DNA of 13,294 nt from Clostridiaceae bacterium (GCA_016292575.1 JAEDIH010000044.1:1-13294), one strand, 5' to 3'. Positions 1 through 6,334 are shown, numbered from the stretch's first letter. The notes: generated by a model not told the origin, from the letters alone. Numbers and translations are program-made.

Positions 1-686
1 GCCTCCTTTCCGCCTTTCTCAAGGATGGAACACATTGAAATATAGGTTCCGGTCGTCTGACCTCCGTGACTTTCACTGAAAATATTTACTTTTTTTGCAC
101 CTGTGTAATCGAGAACAGACTTTATGTATTTTCCGAGATCAAGAGCGCAGAAAATTATTTCCTTGCGCCAGTCAACTGAAAACTGAAACACATTTTCAGC
201 GCCGATTTTTTCGCAGAGCAGGGGAACATATCTTTCCTCGTGGATTGTTCCCAGCAAATATCTGGTTGTTGCCATGTTGTCATAGATATACTTCATGTTG
301 CTTTCTTCGGGCTTTGTCGGCCACACGCCGGTATTGTAAACCGGCGTTCCGTCAGGATTGCGTTGCATATACCTGAGAATGTTTGTGACTGAAAGCGCAA
401 GCTCCTCGCCGACTCTCGTCATATCCTTGGTTTTAAGATATTCAATAACGCCTTCGGTGACTCCGGGAATCTGTCTGATAAGCTCTTTTGCAATATCAGG
501 TAGAATTTCAAGATACCATATTCTTCTTTTGACATTGCCGTCATCATCAAACAAAAAGATTTGAGAGGTCATGTAACCCGAGTCGATAATAACCGGGTAT
601 TTTTCCTCTGCCGCCGCAGCGGCAAAGGGCAGGGCAGTAATAAGCATTACTGCCGCAAGGATAAAGCTGAGTATTCTTTTTTTCAT
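1..686 (-). CDS. Secreted LCAT-like alpha/beta-hydrolase (lipase/esterase), C-terminus outside window
   Basis: Only the first 228 residues are visible; the frame is open from the ATG at 686 to the window edge. Residues 1-26 are a clear signal peptide (MKKR, then a hydrophobic stretch ending in AAAAA), so the product is secreted or surface-exposed. VDWRK at 171-175 followed by SESHGG at 204-209 matches the D-W-R plus nucleophile-elbow layout of LCAT/lipase-type hydrolases, with Ser206 the likely nucleophile. The elbow is S-x-S-x-G instead of the usual G-x-S-x-G. The catalytic Asp and His would lie beyond the window. It resembles the hydrolase at 1653-3182 in layout, so the two are probably paralogs. 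A GGAG lies 12 nt upstream of ATG 686; an in-frame ATG at 698 directly abuts that GGAG and is less likely. The substrate is unknown. Confidence 0.8.
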   Translation of the reverse strand, partial: MKKRILSFILAAVMLITALPFAAAAAEEKYPVIIDSGYMTSQIFLFDDDGNVKRRIWYLEILPDIAKELIRQIPGVTEGVIEYLKTKDMTRVGEELALSVTNILRYMQRNPDGTPVYNTGVWPTKPEESNMKYIYDNMATTRYLLGTIHEERYVPLLCEKIGAENVFQFSVDWRKEIIFCALDLGKYIKSVLDYTGAKKVNIFSESHGGQTTGTYISMCSILEKGGKE

Positions 687-764
687 GGTTACGCCCATCT
701 CCGTTCTTTTTCTGTGAATTAAAACAAGGTTGCAGGTCATAATATACAAATATAACCTACCGAT

Positions 765-793
765 ATTCTATAGTGTTTAGATGTAAATGTCAA
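765..793 (-). promoter_or_regulatory. Sigma-A-type promoter for the left hydrolase gene
   Basis: On the minus strand there is a perfect -35 TTGACA (793-788), a 17-nt spacer, and -10 TAGAAT (770-765, 5 of 6 matches). Transcription should begin near 758, giving a leader of about 70 nt before the ATG at 686. Confidence 0.75.
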
Positions 794-794
794 T

Positions 795-819
795 AAAAAT
801 TTAAAAATATTAAATTTTT
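795..819. repeat. AT-only perfect inverted repeat between divergent promoters
   Basis: The arms AAAAATTTAA (795-804) and TTAAATTTTT (810-819) are perfect complements around a 5-nt spacer. The element sits between the -35 boxes of the two divergent promoters (793-788 on minus, 830-835 on plus). It could be a shared operator or simply A-tract UP elements for both promoters. Because it is pure A/T, chance is a real alternative. Confidence 0.45.
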
Positions 820-829
820 TCGCATATTG

Positions 830-858
830 TTGAAAATGTTAGATAATTGACATATAAT
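830..858 (+). promoter_or_regulatory. Sigma-A-type promoter for the discoidin-domain gene
   Basis: The plus strand has -35 TTGAAA (830-835, 5 of 6), a 17-nt spacer and a perfect -10 TATAAT (853-858). Transcription would start near 865, about 32 nt before the ATG, leaving room for the AAAGGAGG ribosome site at 882-889. Confidence 0.75.
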
Positions 859-896
859 TATTAATAGATTATGAACGAGATAAAGGAGGCGCACAT

Positions 897-1625
897 ATGA
901 ATAATATAATTCAATTTCCAAAGCAAAGAGCCGATTTGATGCTTTTATCATACAAAAAGCATGCAACCGCTTCAACGTATAAAAGTAATCATGAACCGTG
1001 CTGCGCCGTTGATGAAAACAATAAGACCTACTGGTCATCTGCAAGCGGACTTGCCGGTGAATGGTTTCAGATTGATCTTGGTGCATTAAAATCAGTTCAT
1101 GCAGTTCAAATCGGCAGCAAGCTTACTGCCTGCTGCAAGCTTAACGGCAGTGCTGACGGAAAAAGCTTTACACTTTTGTTTGACGGAACGACCGGTGAAA
1201 GCCCGTTCGACGGACTTGTTGTTTTTGAGGGCGAAAAGAGACTTAGATTTTTAAAGCTTGAATTTGCCTCTGATGCTTCAGATTGTTTTTCGCTTTTTGA
1301 TTTCAGAGTATTGGGCTTCGGCAACGGTAATGTTCCGCAAAAGGTTGAAAATCCGTTCGCTTTTAAATCCTCAAATACTCAGGCGACAGTTTGCTGGAAT
1401 AAGGTCAGCACTGCTCTCGGATACAATGTCCGCTTCGGTTCCGATCCCGAGCAGCTTTATAACAGCAAATCGGTATATAATGCCGACAGTCTGAGCTTTG
1501 ATTTTCTTTCAAACGAAATGTGTTATTATGCAGTTGATTCGTTTAATGAAAACGGAGTGACCAAAGGTGACATAAATATTATAAACGCTGTTACAGTCAA
1601 TAATAAAATCCGCCGTGTTCATTAA
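897..1625 (+). CDS. Free-standing F5/8 type C (discoidin) plus fibronectin-III-like protein
   Basis: This 242-residue protein has no catalytic domain. Residues about 18-140 form an F5/8 type C (discoidin) module: ATAST near 24-28, AVDENNKTYWSS at 37-48, GEWFQIDLG at 54-62, and a closing FDFRVLGFG. Residues about 150-230 look like an FN3 domain, with ALGYNVRFG (173-181) and YYAVDSFNENGVTKG (210-224). From family knowledge, this module pair and these phrases resemble the C-terminal ends of clostridial GH43-type glycosidases, where they bind carbohydrate or assist folding. Here they start from their own ATG with AAAGGAGG 7 nt upstream and a good promoter, so the gene looks intact rather than degraded. 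The N-terminus (MNNIIQFPKQ) is not a signal peptide, so export is unexplained. It is divergent from one secreted hydrolase gene and convergent with another. Sugar or lectin-like binding is an inference. Confidence 0.8.
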   Translation: MNNIIQFPKQRADLMLLSYKKHATASTYKSNHEPCCAVDENNKTYWSSASGLAGEWFQIDLGALKSVHAVQIGSKLTACCKLNGSADGKSFTLLFDGTTGESPFDGLVVFEGEKRLRFLKLEFASDASDCFSLFDFRVLGFGNGNVPQKVENPFAFKSSNTQATVCWNKVSTALGYNVRFGSDPEQLYNSKSVYNADSLSFDFLSNEMCYYAVDSFNENGVTKGDINIINAVTVNNKIRRVH

Positions 1626-1646
1626 TGGAACCACAGCGGATTTTTT
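1605..1646. terminator. Bidirectional rho-independent terminator between convergent genes
   Basis: The left arm AAAATCCGCCGTGTTC (1605-1620) pairs with GGAACCACAGCGGATTTT, with one mismatch and one bulged G. Plus-strand transcripts end in TTTTTT (1641-1646). The minus-strand copy is followed by TTTTATTATT, so it can also stop the lipase transcript. The left arm lies inside the last codons of the discoidin-domain gene and the loop contains its TAA. Confidence 0.85.
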
Positions 1647-1652
1647 ATGTAG

Positions 1653-3182
1653 TTATACATTAAAAATTTTTCTGAACCATTTTGCCATCAGTTCAAAGAA
1701 TTCAACGATGGCGTCGATAAAAGTCTCGCGTTTTTCCTCATCAGGAGTTGTTTTGCGTTGATCGGGAATTATTCCGCTGACATTGTCAAAGCGAAGAAAC
1801 TGCGGATATTTTTCATATGTGTCAACAGTCATTTCCTCCTTGGAATAGAGAACGGCGTCCATGAGTGCGTAGAGGTCATCGTGGAACTGCTTATGGCGGT
1901 AGTTTTTTACAAACCATGTCTGTTTCGGAAAAAGACAGGTTGAAGCATCAATAGTCTGGTCAGGCGAAATGCTGTTTTTGTCTGCCGAGGCAAGGTAACT
2001 GCTGCCGAGTGTTTTTCCGTATTTTGCAGTTGTTGCGCCGAGTGAGGTGTATTTTGTATCGACCACACCGTCTGTGGTACAATACCATGAGGTGCTGACG
2101 GGAATTGCGCTGTAACCGTAGCAGGAGAAAACACCGAGGTTACAGTTTTTGTTTGTTTCAAGTAAAATTTCAGTTCTCTTTTCCCTTACGGTAACGCGGT
2201 AATTTTCAATTTTTTCAATCAAACCGCTGTAGTCATTTCCGTCGTTTTTAAAAATATGTTCAAAAACATAATTTTCAGCCGCGTCAATATATTCATCCGG
2301 AACCATTGCCCATATTGTTGGCCATGTTCCGAAAAGCGGAATCAGAAAGTCATTGAGCAGACTTTGATACGCCTTTGTAAAAGCGGAATCACTCAGGTTA
2401 AGCAGACCGTCCGCAAAGCCGGTACGGTTGAGCAGAGAAAAAGCAACAGCCTTCAGATTTTCATATTCCGAATCCATAAAAATGTACTTTAAAAAGTTTT
2501 CAATCGAATCGCCCTTAAGGGTGAAATCTCCGCTCATCAGCTCTCCGAGGAAGGTTGTTCCCTGTCCGGCCGAGGATACAAAGAAAACGCTTTGCAGCTT
2601 TTCACAGCCGTATTTTGCAAGGTATGCGTTTGTTATCACGCCGCCGCATGAGTGGGCGGAAAGCGCAATTTTTTCGCAGCCGCTTGCTTCAAGAACATAA
2701 TCAATAAATCGGGAAAGCTCATCAGCGGTTTCAAGAGGATCAAGACGCCAGTCATAATAAAAGTCAAGGCAGCTGTCCTTTTTAATTTGGTTTTTTTCAG
2801 GCCATTTAAAGTCAATTCCCGTTTTGTTGTTAAGCTCGCCGGAGGAGTTCAGTGCATATGGCGCAAAAAGATCCTTCAACTCCGGAATTAATATTTTTTC
2901 AAGGAAATCACCGTTTAAGGTTAAAAACGATTTTATCATTGGATCGCTTTCTTTTTGCATCAGATTATGAAAACGTCCGTCCGAGATCGGCCAGCGTACA
3001 TTAGATTTCACATTGTCCGTGTTTTCATAAACTGTTGTTCCGAACAGTCCGACAACATTGACCTGTGGGACGTTCTTTTCAATTTTAATTTCGCTATCCG
3101 CAGCAAAAGCAAAGCTGAACTGTGAAAGCATTAAAAGAGCCAGAAAAACAGCAAGAAGCTTTGAACATAATTTTCTTTTCAT
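1653..3182 (-). CDS. Secreted LCAT-like alpha/beta-hydrolase (lipase/esterase)
   Basis: This 509-residue secreted hydrolase has a signal peptide at 1-28 (MKRK, long hydrophobic core, cleavage near AFA-A). VNVVGLFGT (41-49) is the probable oxyanion-loop strand. YYDWRLDP (142-149) is the LCAT-type D-W-R segment, and AHSCGG (176-181) is the nucleophile elbow with Ser178. TTDGVVD (369-375) supplies the likely acid Asp371, and RHKQFHDDL (429-437) the likely base His434. The elbow is A-x-S-x-G, as in Bacillus-type lipases. The last 22 residues form a hydrophobic/aromatic, probably amphipathic tail (FFELMAKWFRKIFNV) that could touch the membrane. The ATG at 3182 has AGAGGTG 7 nt upstream and overlaps the stop of an 18-codon leader ORF as TAATG. 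An ester or lipid substrate is inferred; acyltransferase activity is possible. Confidence 0.85.
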   Translation of the reverse strand: MKRKLCSKLLAVFLALLMLSQFSFAFAADSEIKIEKNVPQVNVVGLFGTTVYENTDNVKSNVRWPISDGRFHNLMQKESDPMIKSFLTLNGDFLEKILIPELKDLFAPYALNSSGELNNKTGIDFKWPEKNQIKKDSCLDFYYDWRLDPLETADELSRFIDYVLEASGCEKIALSAHSCGGVITNAYLAKYGCEKLQSVFFVSSAGQGTTFLGELMSGDFTLKGDSIENFLKYIFMDSEYENLKAVAFSLLNRTGFADGLLNLSDSAFTKAYQSLLNDFLIPLFGTWPTIWAMVPDEYIDAAENYVFEHIFKNDGNDYSGLIEKIENYRVTVREKRTEILLETNKNCNLGVFSCYGYSAIPVSTSWYCTTDGVVDTKYTSLGATTAKYGKTLGSSYLASADKNSISPDQTIDASTCLFPKQTWFVKNYRHKQFHDDLYALMDAVLYSKEEMTVDTYEKYPQFLRFDNVSGIIPDQRKTTPDEEKRETFIDAIVEFFELMAKWFRKIFNV

Positions 3183-3238
3183 TACATTTCACCTCTCGTC
3201 TGAAAATACTGTGCTGTACGGTTGTTTTTCGTCTTCAT
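3182..3238 (-). CDS. 18-codon leader ORF coupled to the lipase gene
   Basis: A short frame reading MKTKNNRTAQYFQTRGEM begins at ATG 3238 with a full AAGGAGG (3254-3248) 9 nt upstream. Its TAA shares a base with the ATG of the lipase gene (TAATG), and its last codons contain the lipase ribosome site AGAGGTG. This is the layout of translational coupling or of a regulatory leader peptide. The peptide matches no family I know. It could be an artefact, but a strong ribosome site plus exact stop-start overlap is unlikely by chance. Confidence 0.6.
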   Translation of the reverse strand: MKTKNNRTAQYFQTRGEM

Positions 3239-3252
3239 ATTTGTATTCCTCC

Positions 3253-3281
3253 TTATAGGGTCACCGGCTGTGACCTTATAA
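3253..3281. promoter_or_regulatory. 29-bp near-palindrome upstream of leader ORF and lipase
   Basis: The arms TTATAGGGTCAC (3253-3264) and GTGACCTTATAA (3270-3281) match at 11 of 12 positions around the 5-nt spacer CGGCT. On the minus strand it lies just downstream of a TATAAT (3291-3286) and runs straight into the AAGGAGG of the leader ORF. As DNA it would suit a dimeric repressor or activator at the start site; as RNA it would form a hairpin next to the ribosome site. The sequence alone does not decide between them. Confidence 0.6.
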
Positions 3282-3285
3282 AAAA

Positions 3286-3291
3286 ATTATA
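3286..3291 (-). promoter_or_regulatory. Possible -10 box (TATAAT) for the leader ORF-lipase unit
   Basis: A perfect TATAAT reads on the minus strand, but no good -35 lies 16-18 nt upstream; the region is AAAAAT/CAAAAA. If real, the promoter is probably activator-dependent or weak, and transcription would start inside the palindrome at 3253-3281. Confidence 0.35.
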
Positions 3292-3337
3292 ACGGGAATA
3301 TAAGAACAATTTTTGCACAGCCTTTAAGGAAACATAC

Positions 3338-3363
3338 AAAATCTGGAATTAAGGGCAGATTTT
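3338..3363. repeat. Perfect 8-bp inverted repeat upstream of the lipase promoter region
   Basis: AAAATCTG (3338-3345) and CAGATTTT (3356-3363) are perfectly complementary around a 10-nt loop. It lies between the AlkD terminator and the lipase leader. It could be a second weak terminator on the minus strand (TTTTGT follows) or a protein-binding site. Confidence 0.35.
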
Positions 3364-3404
3364 CGACGATAAAACGGTGAAACGGTGCTAATTATTATAA
3401 GTCA

Positions 3405-3446
3405 TAAAACAACCGCCGCGCAAGGAGTAATACTCTGCACGGCGGT
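3405..3446 (-). terminator. Hairpin terminator after the enoate reductase-alkD pair
   Basis: On the minus strand ACCGCCGTGCA pairs with TGCGCGGCGGT (one G-T-type mismatch), capped by an inner GAGTATTACTC hairpin. TTGTTTT follows at 3411-3405. It starts 14 nt after the AlkD stop codon, as expected for an intrinsic terminator, although the T-run is interrupted by a G. Confidence 0.75.
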
Positions 3447-3459
3447 GTACATTATGCAA

Positions 3460-4149
3460 TTAACGTTTCAGCGTTCTTAAATATCGCTTTTGCTCATCGG
3501 AAATGCGATAGCTTTCAACAGCCTTTTGAATGGTTTTGTTGTGCACCCGGACGGGGAGAACGTGGCTTTCGAGCAAAGATACGGTTTCGCTGTACTGCTT
3601 TGCAAGCGCTGTTGCAAAATACCATGCCTGCATCATCATAACATAGTATTCTTCGCTTGAAACGCCTGCAACTAGATTGATATACTCTTTTGAAAAGCCG
3701 TCGTCAAGAAAATGCGTCATCAGCATTTTAACGGCAAATCTTACGGTATATTCATCACTGCTGACGAGCCATTGTTGAATCCTTTCAAGCAGGAAAGCTT
3801 TGTTCTTTTTAAAGCATTTGGGAGAAAAGCTGTCGCAGACCTCCCAGTTCGTAATATAAGGCAAAAACCTTTCGGTCTCTTCAATAGCTATTGAAAAATC
3901 CTTCATCTGCTCAATGAGCATTGCATGAATAAAATTTTCCTCATGGTATCTGTGCGGCAAGGTGGAAAGAAAAGCTTCATATCTGCTCTCTTTAAAAAGC
4001 TCTTTTGCAAGCTTGCGCAAATCGGGCTTTCTGACTCCTATGACTGTTGACGGGTCAACGGTCGGTATCAGCTTTTGATCAAATTCCTTATATTTGATAT
4101 CCTGCAACGCAAAAAGTGATGAAATGGCCTTTTCTTCAAATGCTTCCAC
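3460..4149 (-). CDS. AlkD-family DNA alkylation repair glycosylase
   Basis: This 229-residue all-helical HEAT-like repeat protein matches the AlkD (DNA alkylation repair) family. The family excises positively charged N3- and N7-alkylpurines without base flipping. Visible signatures are VIGVRKPDLRKLAKEL (36-51), NWEVCDSF (101-108), YTVRFAVKMLM (134-144) and MMQAWYFATALAKQY (172-186). Trp102, Asp106, Arg137 and Trp176 fit the lesion-contacting Trp, Asp, Arg and Trp of Bacillus cereus AlkD, so the protein is probably active. The start is GTG at 4149: TAAGGAG lies 9 nt upstream (4165-4159), and its TAA is the stop codon of the upstream reductase gene. The two genes are therefore co-transcribed and probably coupled in translation. 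A hairpin terminator follows. Confidence 0.9.
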   Translation of the reverse strand: MEAFEEKAISSLFALQDIKYKEFDQKLIPTVDPSTVIGVRKPDLRKLAKELFKESRYEAFLSTLPHRYHEENFIHAMLIEQMKDFSIAIEETERFLPYITNWEVCDSFSPKCFKKNKAFLLERIQQWLVSSDEYTVRFAVKMLMTHFLDDGFSKEYINLVAGVSSEEYYVMMMQAWYFATALAKQYSETVSLLESHVLPVRVHNKTIQKAVESYRISDEQKRYLRTLKR

Positions 4150-4162
4150 AAAAATATACTCC

Positions 4163-6217
4163 TTAAAGCTTCATCGCAACGTCCCATGCGCCCCAAATAA
4201 CCGTGCGCAGATTGCCAATCTTTTCGGCGTCGCCGATAACATGTATGTTCTTGCCCTCGGCAGCAAGCGGAGTGGGACTATATCCGACCGAAAGAATTAC
4301 GCTGTCTGCTTCAATCTTGAAGCTCTTGCCGTTTTTGTCCGTTGCCATGATTCCGTCGGGAAGAACCTCGCCGAGCTTTGTTTCAAGGTATACCGGAACC
4401 TTATTGGTCTTGAAGAAGTCGCGCAGGAAGCTTGAGTTTGCAAGGCAAACACCCTTGACCGCAACAAGATCGTCCTTCATTTCAACAATTATCGGCTTCT
4501 TGCCGTGGAGATAGAGGTCATATGCAATTTCGCAGCCGGTAAGTCCGCCGCCGACAATTACAACGGTATCGCCAACAGTCTTTTCGCCAAGCAGGAACTC
4601 CGTTGCGTCCATTGCAAGCTCAGTGCCCTTAACGGGAATTTTGCGCGCCTTTGAGCCTGTTGCAATAACAACTTCGTCAGCACCGAGAGAGTTTACGTCT
4701 TTAACCTCGGTGCCGAGCTTAACAGTGATGGGAAGCTTTGCAATTTCCCTCTTGTACCAATCAATAAGATCTCTGTCTTTTTCTTTATATGACGGAGCGG
4801 CCGCAGCAATGAAGATGCCGCCGAGCTTGTCGCTCTTTTCATAGATAGTTACCTTGTGACCGCGAAGGGAGAGCACTCTTGCGGCTTCCATACCGCCGAT
4901 GCCGCCTCCGATAACGGCGATATTTTTGCTCTTTGCGGCTTTAACAATCTTATACTTTTTGCTCTGCATGGTCTGCGGATTGAGTGCGCAGCGTGCCATA
5001 TGAGCTGAATCGCCGAAGTCCTGATCATTTGCATGTCCCTTGTAATGAGCCATGTTGAAGCAGCCGTTGTGGCAGCAGATGCAGGGGAGAATGTCCTCAA
5101 GCTTATTGTTCATAAGCTTTGTTATCCATTCGGGGTCGGTAAGGAACTGGCGGGCAACGCCCATTGCGTCGATCTTGCCGTCTTCAATGGCTTTTGCGGC
5201 AACGTCGGGCTCCATTCGTCCTGCGCAGACAACGGGAATATCAATAAATTTGCGGATATGAGCAACATCATCAAGGTTGCAGTTCTGCGGCATATACGCC
5301 GGCGGATGACACCAGTACCAGGAGTCATATGTACCGTTGTCGGCGTCGAGCATATCGTAGCCCGCGTCCTGAAGATACTTTGCGGCCTTTTCGCTTTCCT
5401 CCATATCTCTGCCGACCTCGGTATAGCCCTCTTCACCGGGAAGAGCGCCGTAGCAGAAATCCTTGGTCTTTGAAAGCACCGAATAACGAAGCGAAACGGG
5501 GAAATCTTTACCGCAAACCGCCTTAACGCGCTTAACGATCTCAACCGGGAAACGATAGCGGTTTTCAAACGAACCGCCGTATTCATCGGTGCGCTTGTTT
5601 GTATATTTCATTGTGAACTGATCAATGAGATAGCCCTCGTGAACGGCATGAATTTCAACGCCGTCAACGCCTGCTTCCTTGCAAAGAGCAGCGGTTTTTG
5701 CAAAAGCCTCAACAATCTCGTCAATCTCTTTTTTGGTAAGGGCGCGGCAATTAACATTATCTGCCCAGCGCGACGGAAGCTCGCTCGGGCTTGCGCAAAG
5801 ATAGCTGAGATCAACCACGGGCTTAATTAGCGTGCGAAGCGGTGTGTTGTACAATTTTGCAAGAGGATCTGTGATTGCAAACGAACGTCCGAAGCCTGCG
5901 GTGAGCTGAACAAAAAGCTTTGCGCCGGTTTTGTGGAGTTCGTCCATGAATACCTTGAGATCCTTAAACATTTTTTTGTTCTGATAGAGCCAGCGGTTGC
6001 CGATGGTGTCCTTCAGCGGAGCAATTCCGGGAATGATAAGACCGACATTGTTCTTAGCTCTTTCAAGGAAGAAGTTGGCGGCTTCCTTGTCAAAATGATT
6101 CGGCTCCATCCAGCCAAAAAGCGAAGTTCCGCCCATTGGGCAAAGAACGATTCGGTTTTTGATTTCAACGTTTCCGATCTTCCAGGGAGTAAAGAGCGCT
6201 GAGTATTCTGAATTCAT
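4163..6217 (-). CDS. Old-yellow-enzyme family, 2-enoate-reductase-like flavo-iron-sulfur oxidoreductase
   Basis: The 684 residues show the three-part layout of enoate/2,4-dienoyl-CoA reductases. Residues 8-370 are an FMN-binding TIM barrel: FTPWKIGNVEIKNRIVLCPM (9-28) and HAVHEGYLIDQF (190-201), followed by NKRTDEYGGSFENR (207-220). A [4Fe-4S] site follows, Cys379, Cys382, Cys386 and probably Cys410. The FAD domain starts with AVIGGGIGG (434-442), and a nested NAD(P) domain with VVIVGGGLTG (552-561) and Glu579 at the end of strand 2, which favours NADH. HAVHEGYL, GALPGEE (257-263) and YDSWYWCHPP (297-306) resemble 2-enoate reductases more than BaiCD or FadH. The reaction is probably NADH-dependent reduction of an activated C=C bond; the substrate is unknown. 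AGAGGAG lies 8 nt before ATG 6217. It is first in a unit with the AlkD gene. Confidence 0.88.
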   Translation of the reverse strand: MNSEYSALFTPWKIGNVEIKNRIVLCPMGGTSLFGWMEPNHFDKEAANFFLERAKNNVGLIIPGIAPLKDTIGNRWLYQNKKMFKDLKVFMDELHKTGAKLFVQLTAGFGRSFAITDPLAKLYNTPLRTLIKPVVDLSYLCASPSELPSRWADNVNCRALTKKEIDEIVEAFAKTAALCKEAGVDGVEIHAVHEGYLIDQFTMKYTNKRTDEYGGSFENRYRFPVEIVKRVKAVCGKDFPVSLRYSVLSKTKDFCYGALPGEEGYTEVGRDMEESEKAAKYLQDAGYDMLDADNGTYDSWYWCHPPAYMPQNCNLDDVAHIRKFIDIPVVCAGRMEPDVAAKAIEDGKIDAMGVARQFLTDPEWITKLMNNKLEDILPCICCHNGCFNMAHYKGHANDQDFGDSAHMARCALNPQTMQSKKYKIVKAAKSKNIAVIGGGIGGMEAARVLSLRGHKVTIYEKSDKLGGIFIAAAAPSYKEKDRDLIDWYKREIAKLPITVKLGTEVKDVNSLGADEVVIATGSKARKIPVKGTELAMDATEFLLGEKTVGDTVVIVGGGLTGCEIAYDLYLHGKKPIIVEMKDDLVAVKGVCLANSSFLRDFFKTNKVPVYLETKLGEVLPDGIMATDKNGKSFKIEADSVILSVGYSPTPLAAEGKNIHVIGDAEKIGNLRTVIWGAWDVAMKL

Positions 6218-6278
6218 TGGTTTTTCTCCTCTCTGAATTAATATTTTACACTTATATCTGTATTAGTCAGACAAATCA

Positions 6279-6307
6279 ATTATATTCTTTTGACCTTTTA
6301 TTGTCAA
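6279..6307 (-). promoter_or_regulatory. Consensus sigma-A promoter for the reductase-alkD pair
   Basis: On the minus strand there is a perfect -35 TTGACA (6307-6302), exactly 17 nt of spacer, and a perfect -10 TATAAT (6284-6279). The predicted start is near 6272, leaving a leader of about 54 nt. Such a full-consensus promoter implies strong vegetative expression unless repressed. A weak TCTG/CAGA dyad just downstream is the only operator-like sequence I see. Confidence 0.88.
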
Positions 6308-6334
6308 TCGTTTTTCAACACGGAACTGCGTTTT

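Noticed and set aside
847..875. TTGACA at 847-852 with TATGAA at 870-875 as the plus-strand promoter
   Set aside because: The -10 is only 4 of 6 and transcription would start at the ribosome site itself. TTGAAA-17-TATAAT at 830-858 is better in both boxes and spacing.
790..1086. 98-codon minus-strand frame over the divergent promoters and the discoidin gene start
   Set aside because: It overlaps both promoters and the N-terminus of the discoidin-domain gene, has no ribosome site, and shows no family resemblance.
3253..3281. Naming the palindrome a MerR-family operator
   Set aside because: MerR-type sites lie in an elongated spacer between -35 and -10. Here the palindrome is downstream of the only TATAAT, and no -35/-10 pair flanks it, so no regulator family can be assigned.
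4094..6202. Several plus-strand open frames across the reductase gene
   Set aside because: All lie antisense to a well-supported 684-residue protein, lack promoter and ribosome signals, and have no domain features.
6250..6278. TCTG/CAGA dyad downstream of the reductase promoter as an operator
   Set aside because: The arms are only 4 bp, too short to support as a feature without conservation data.
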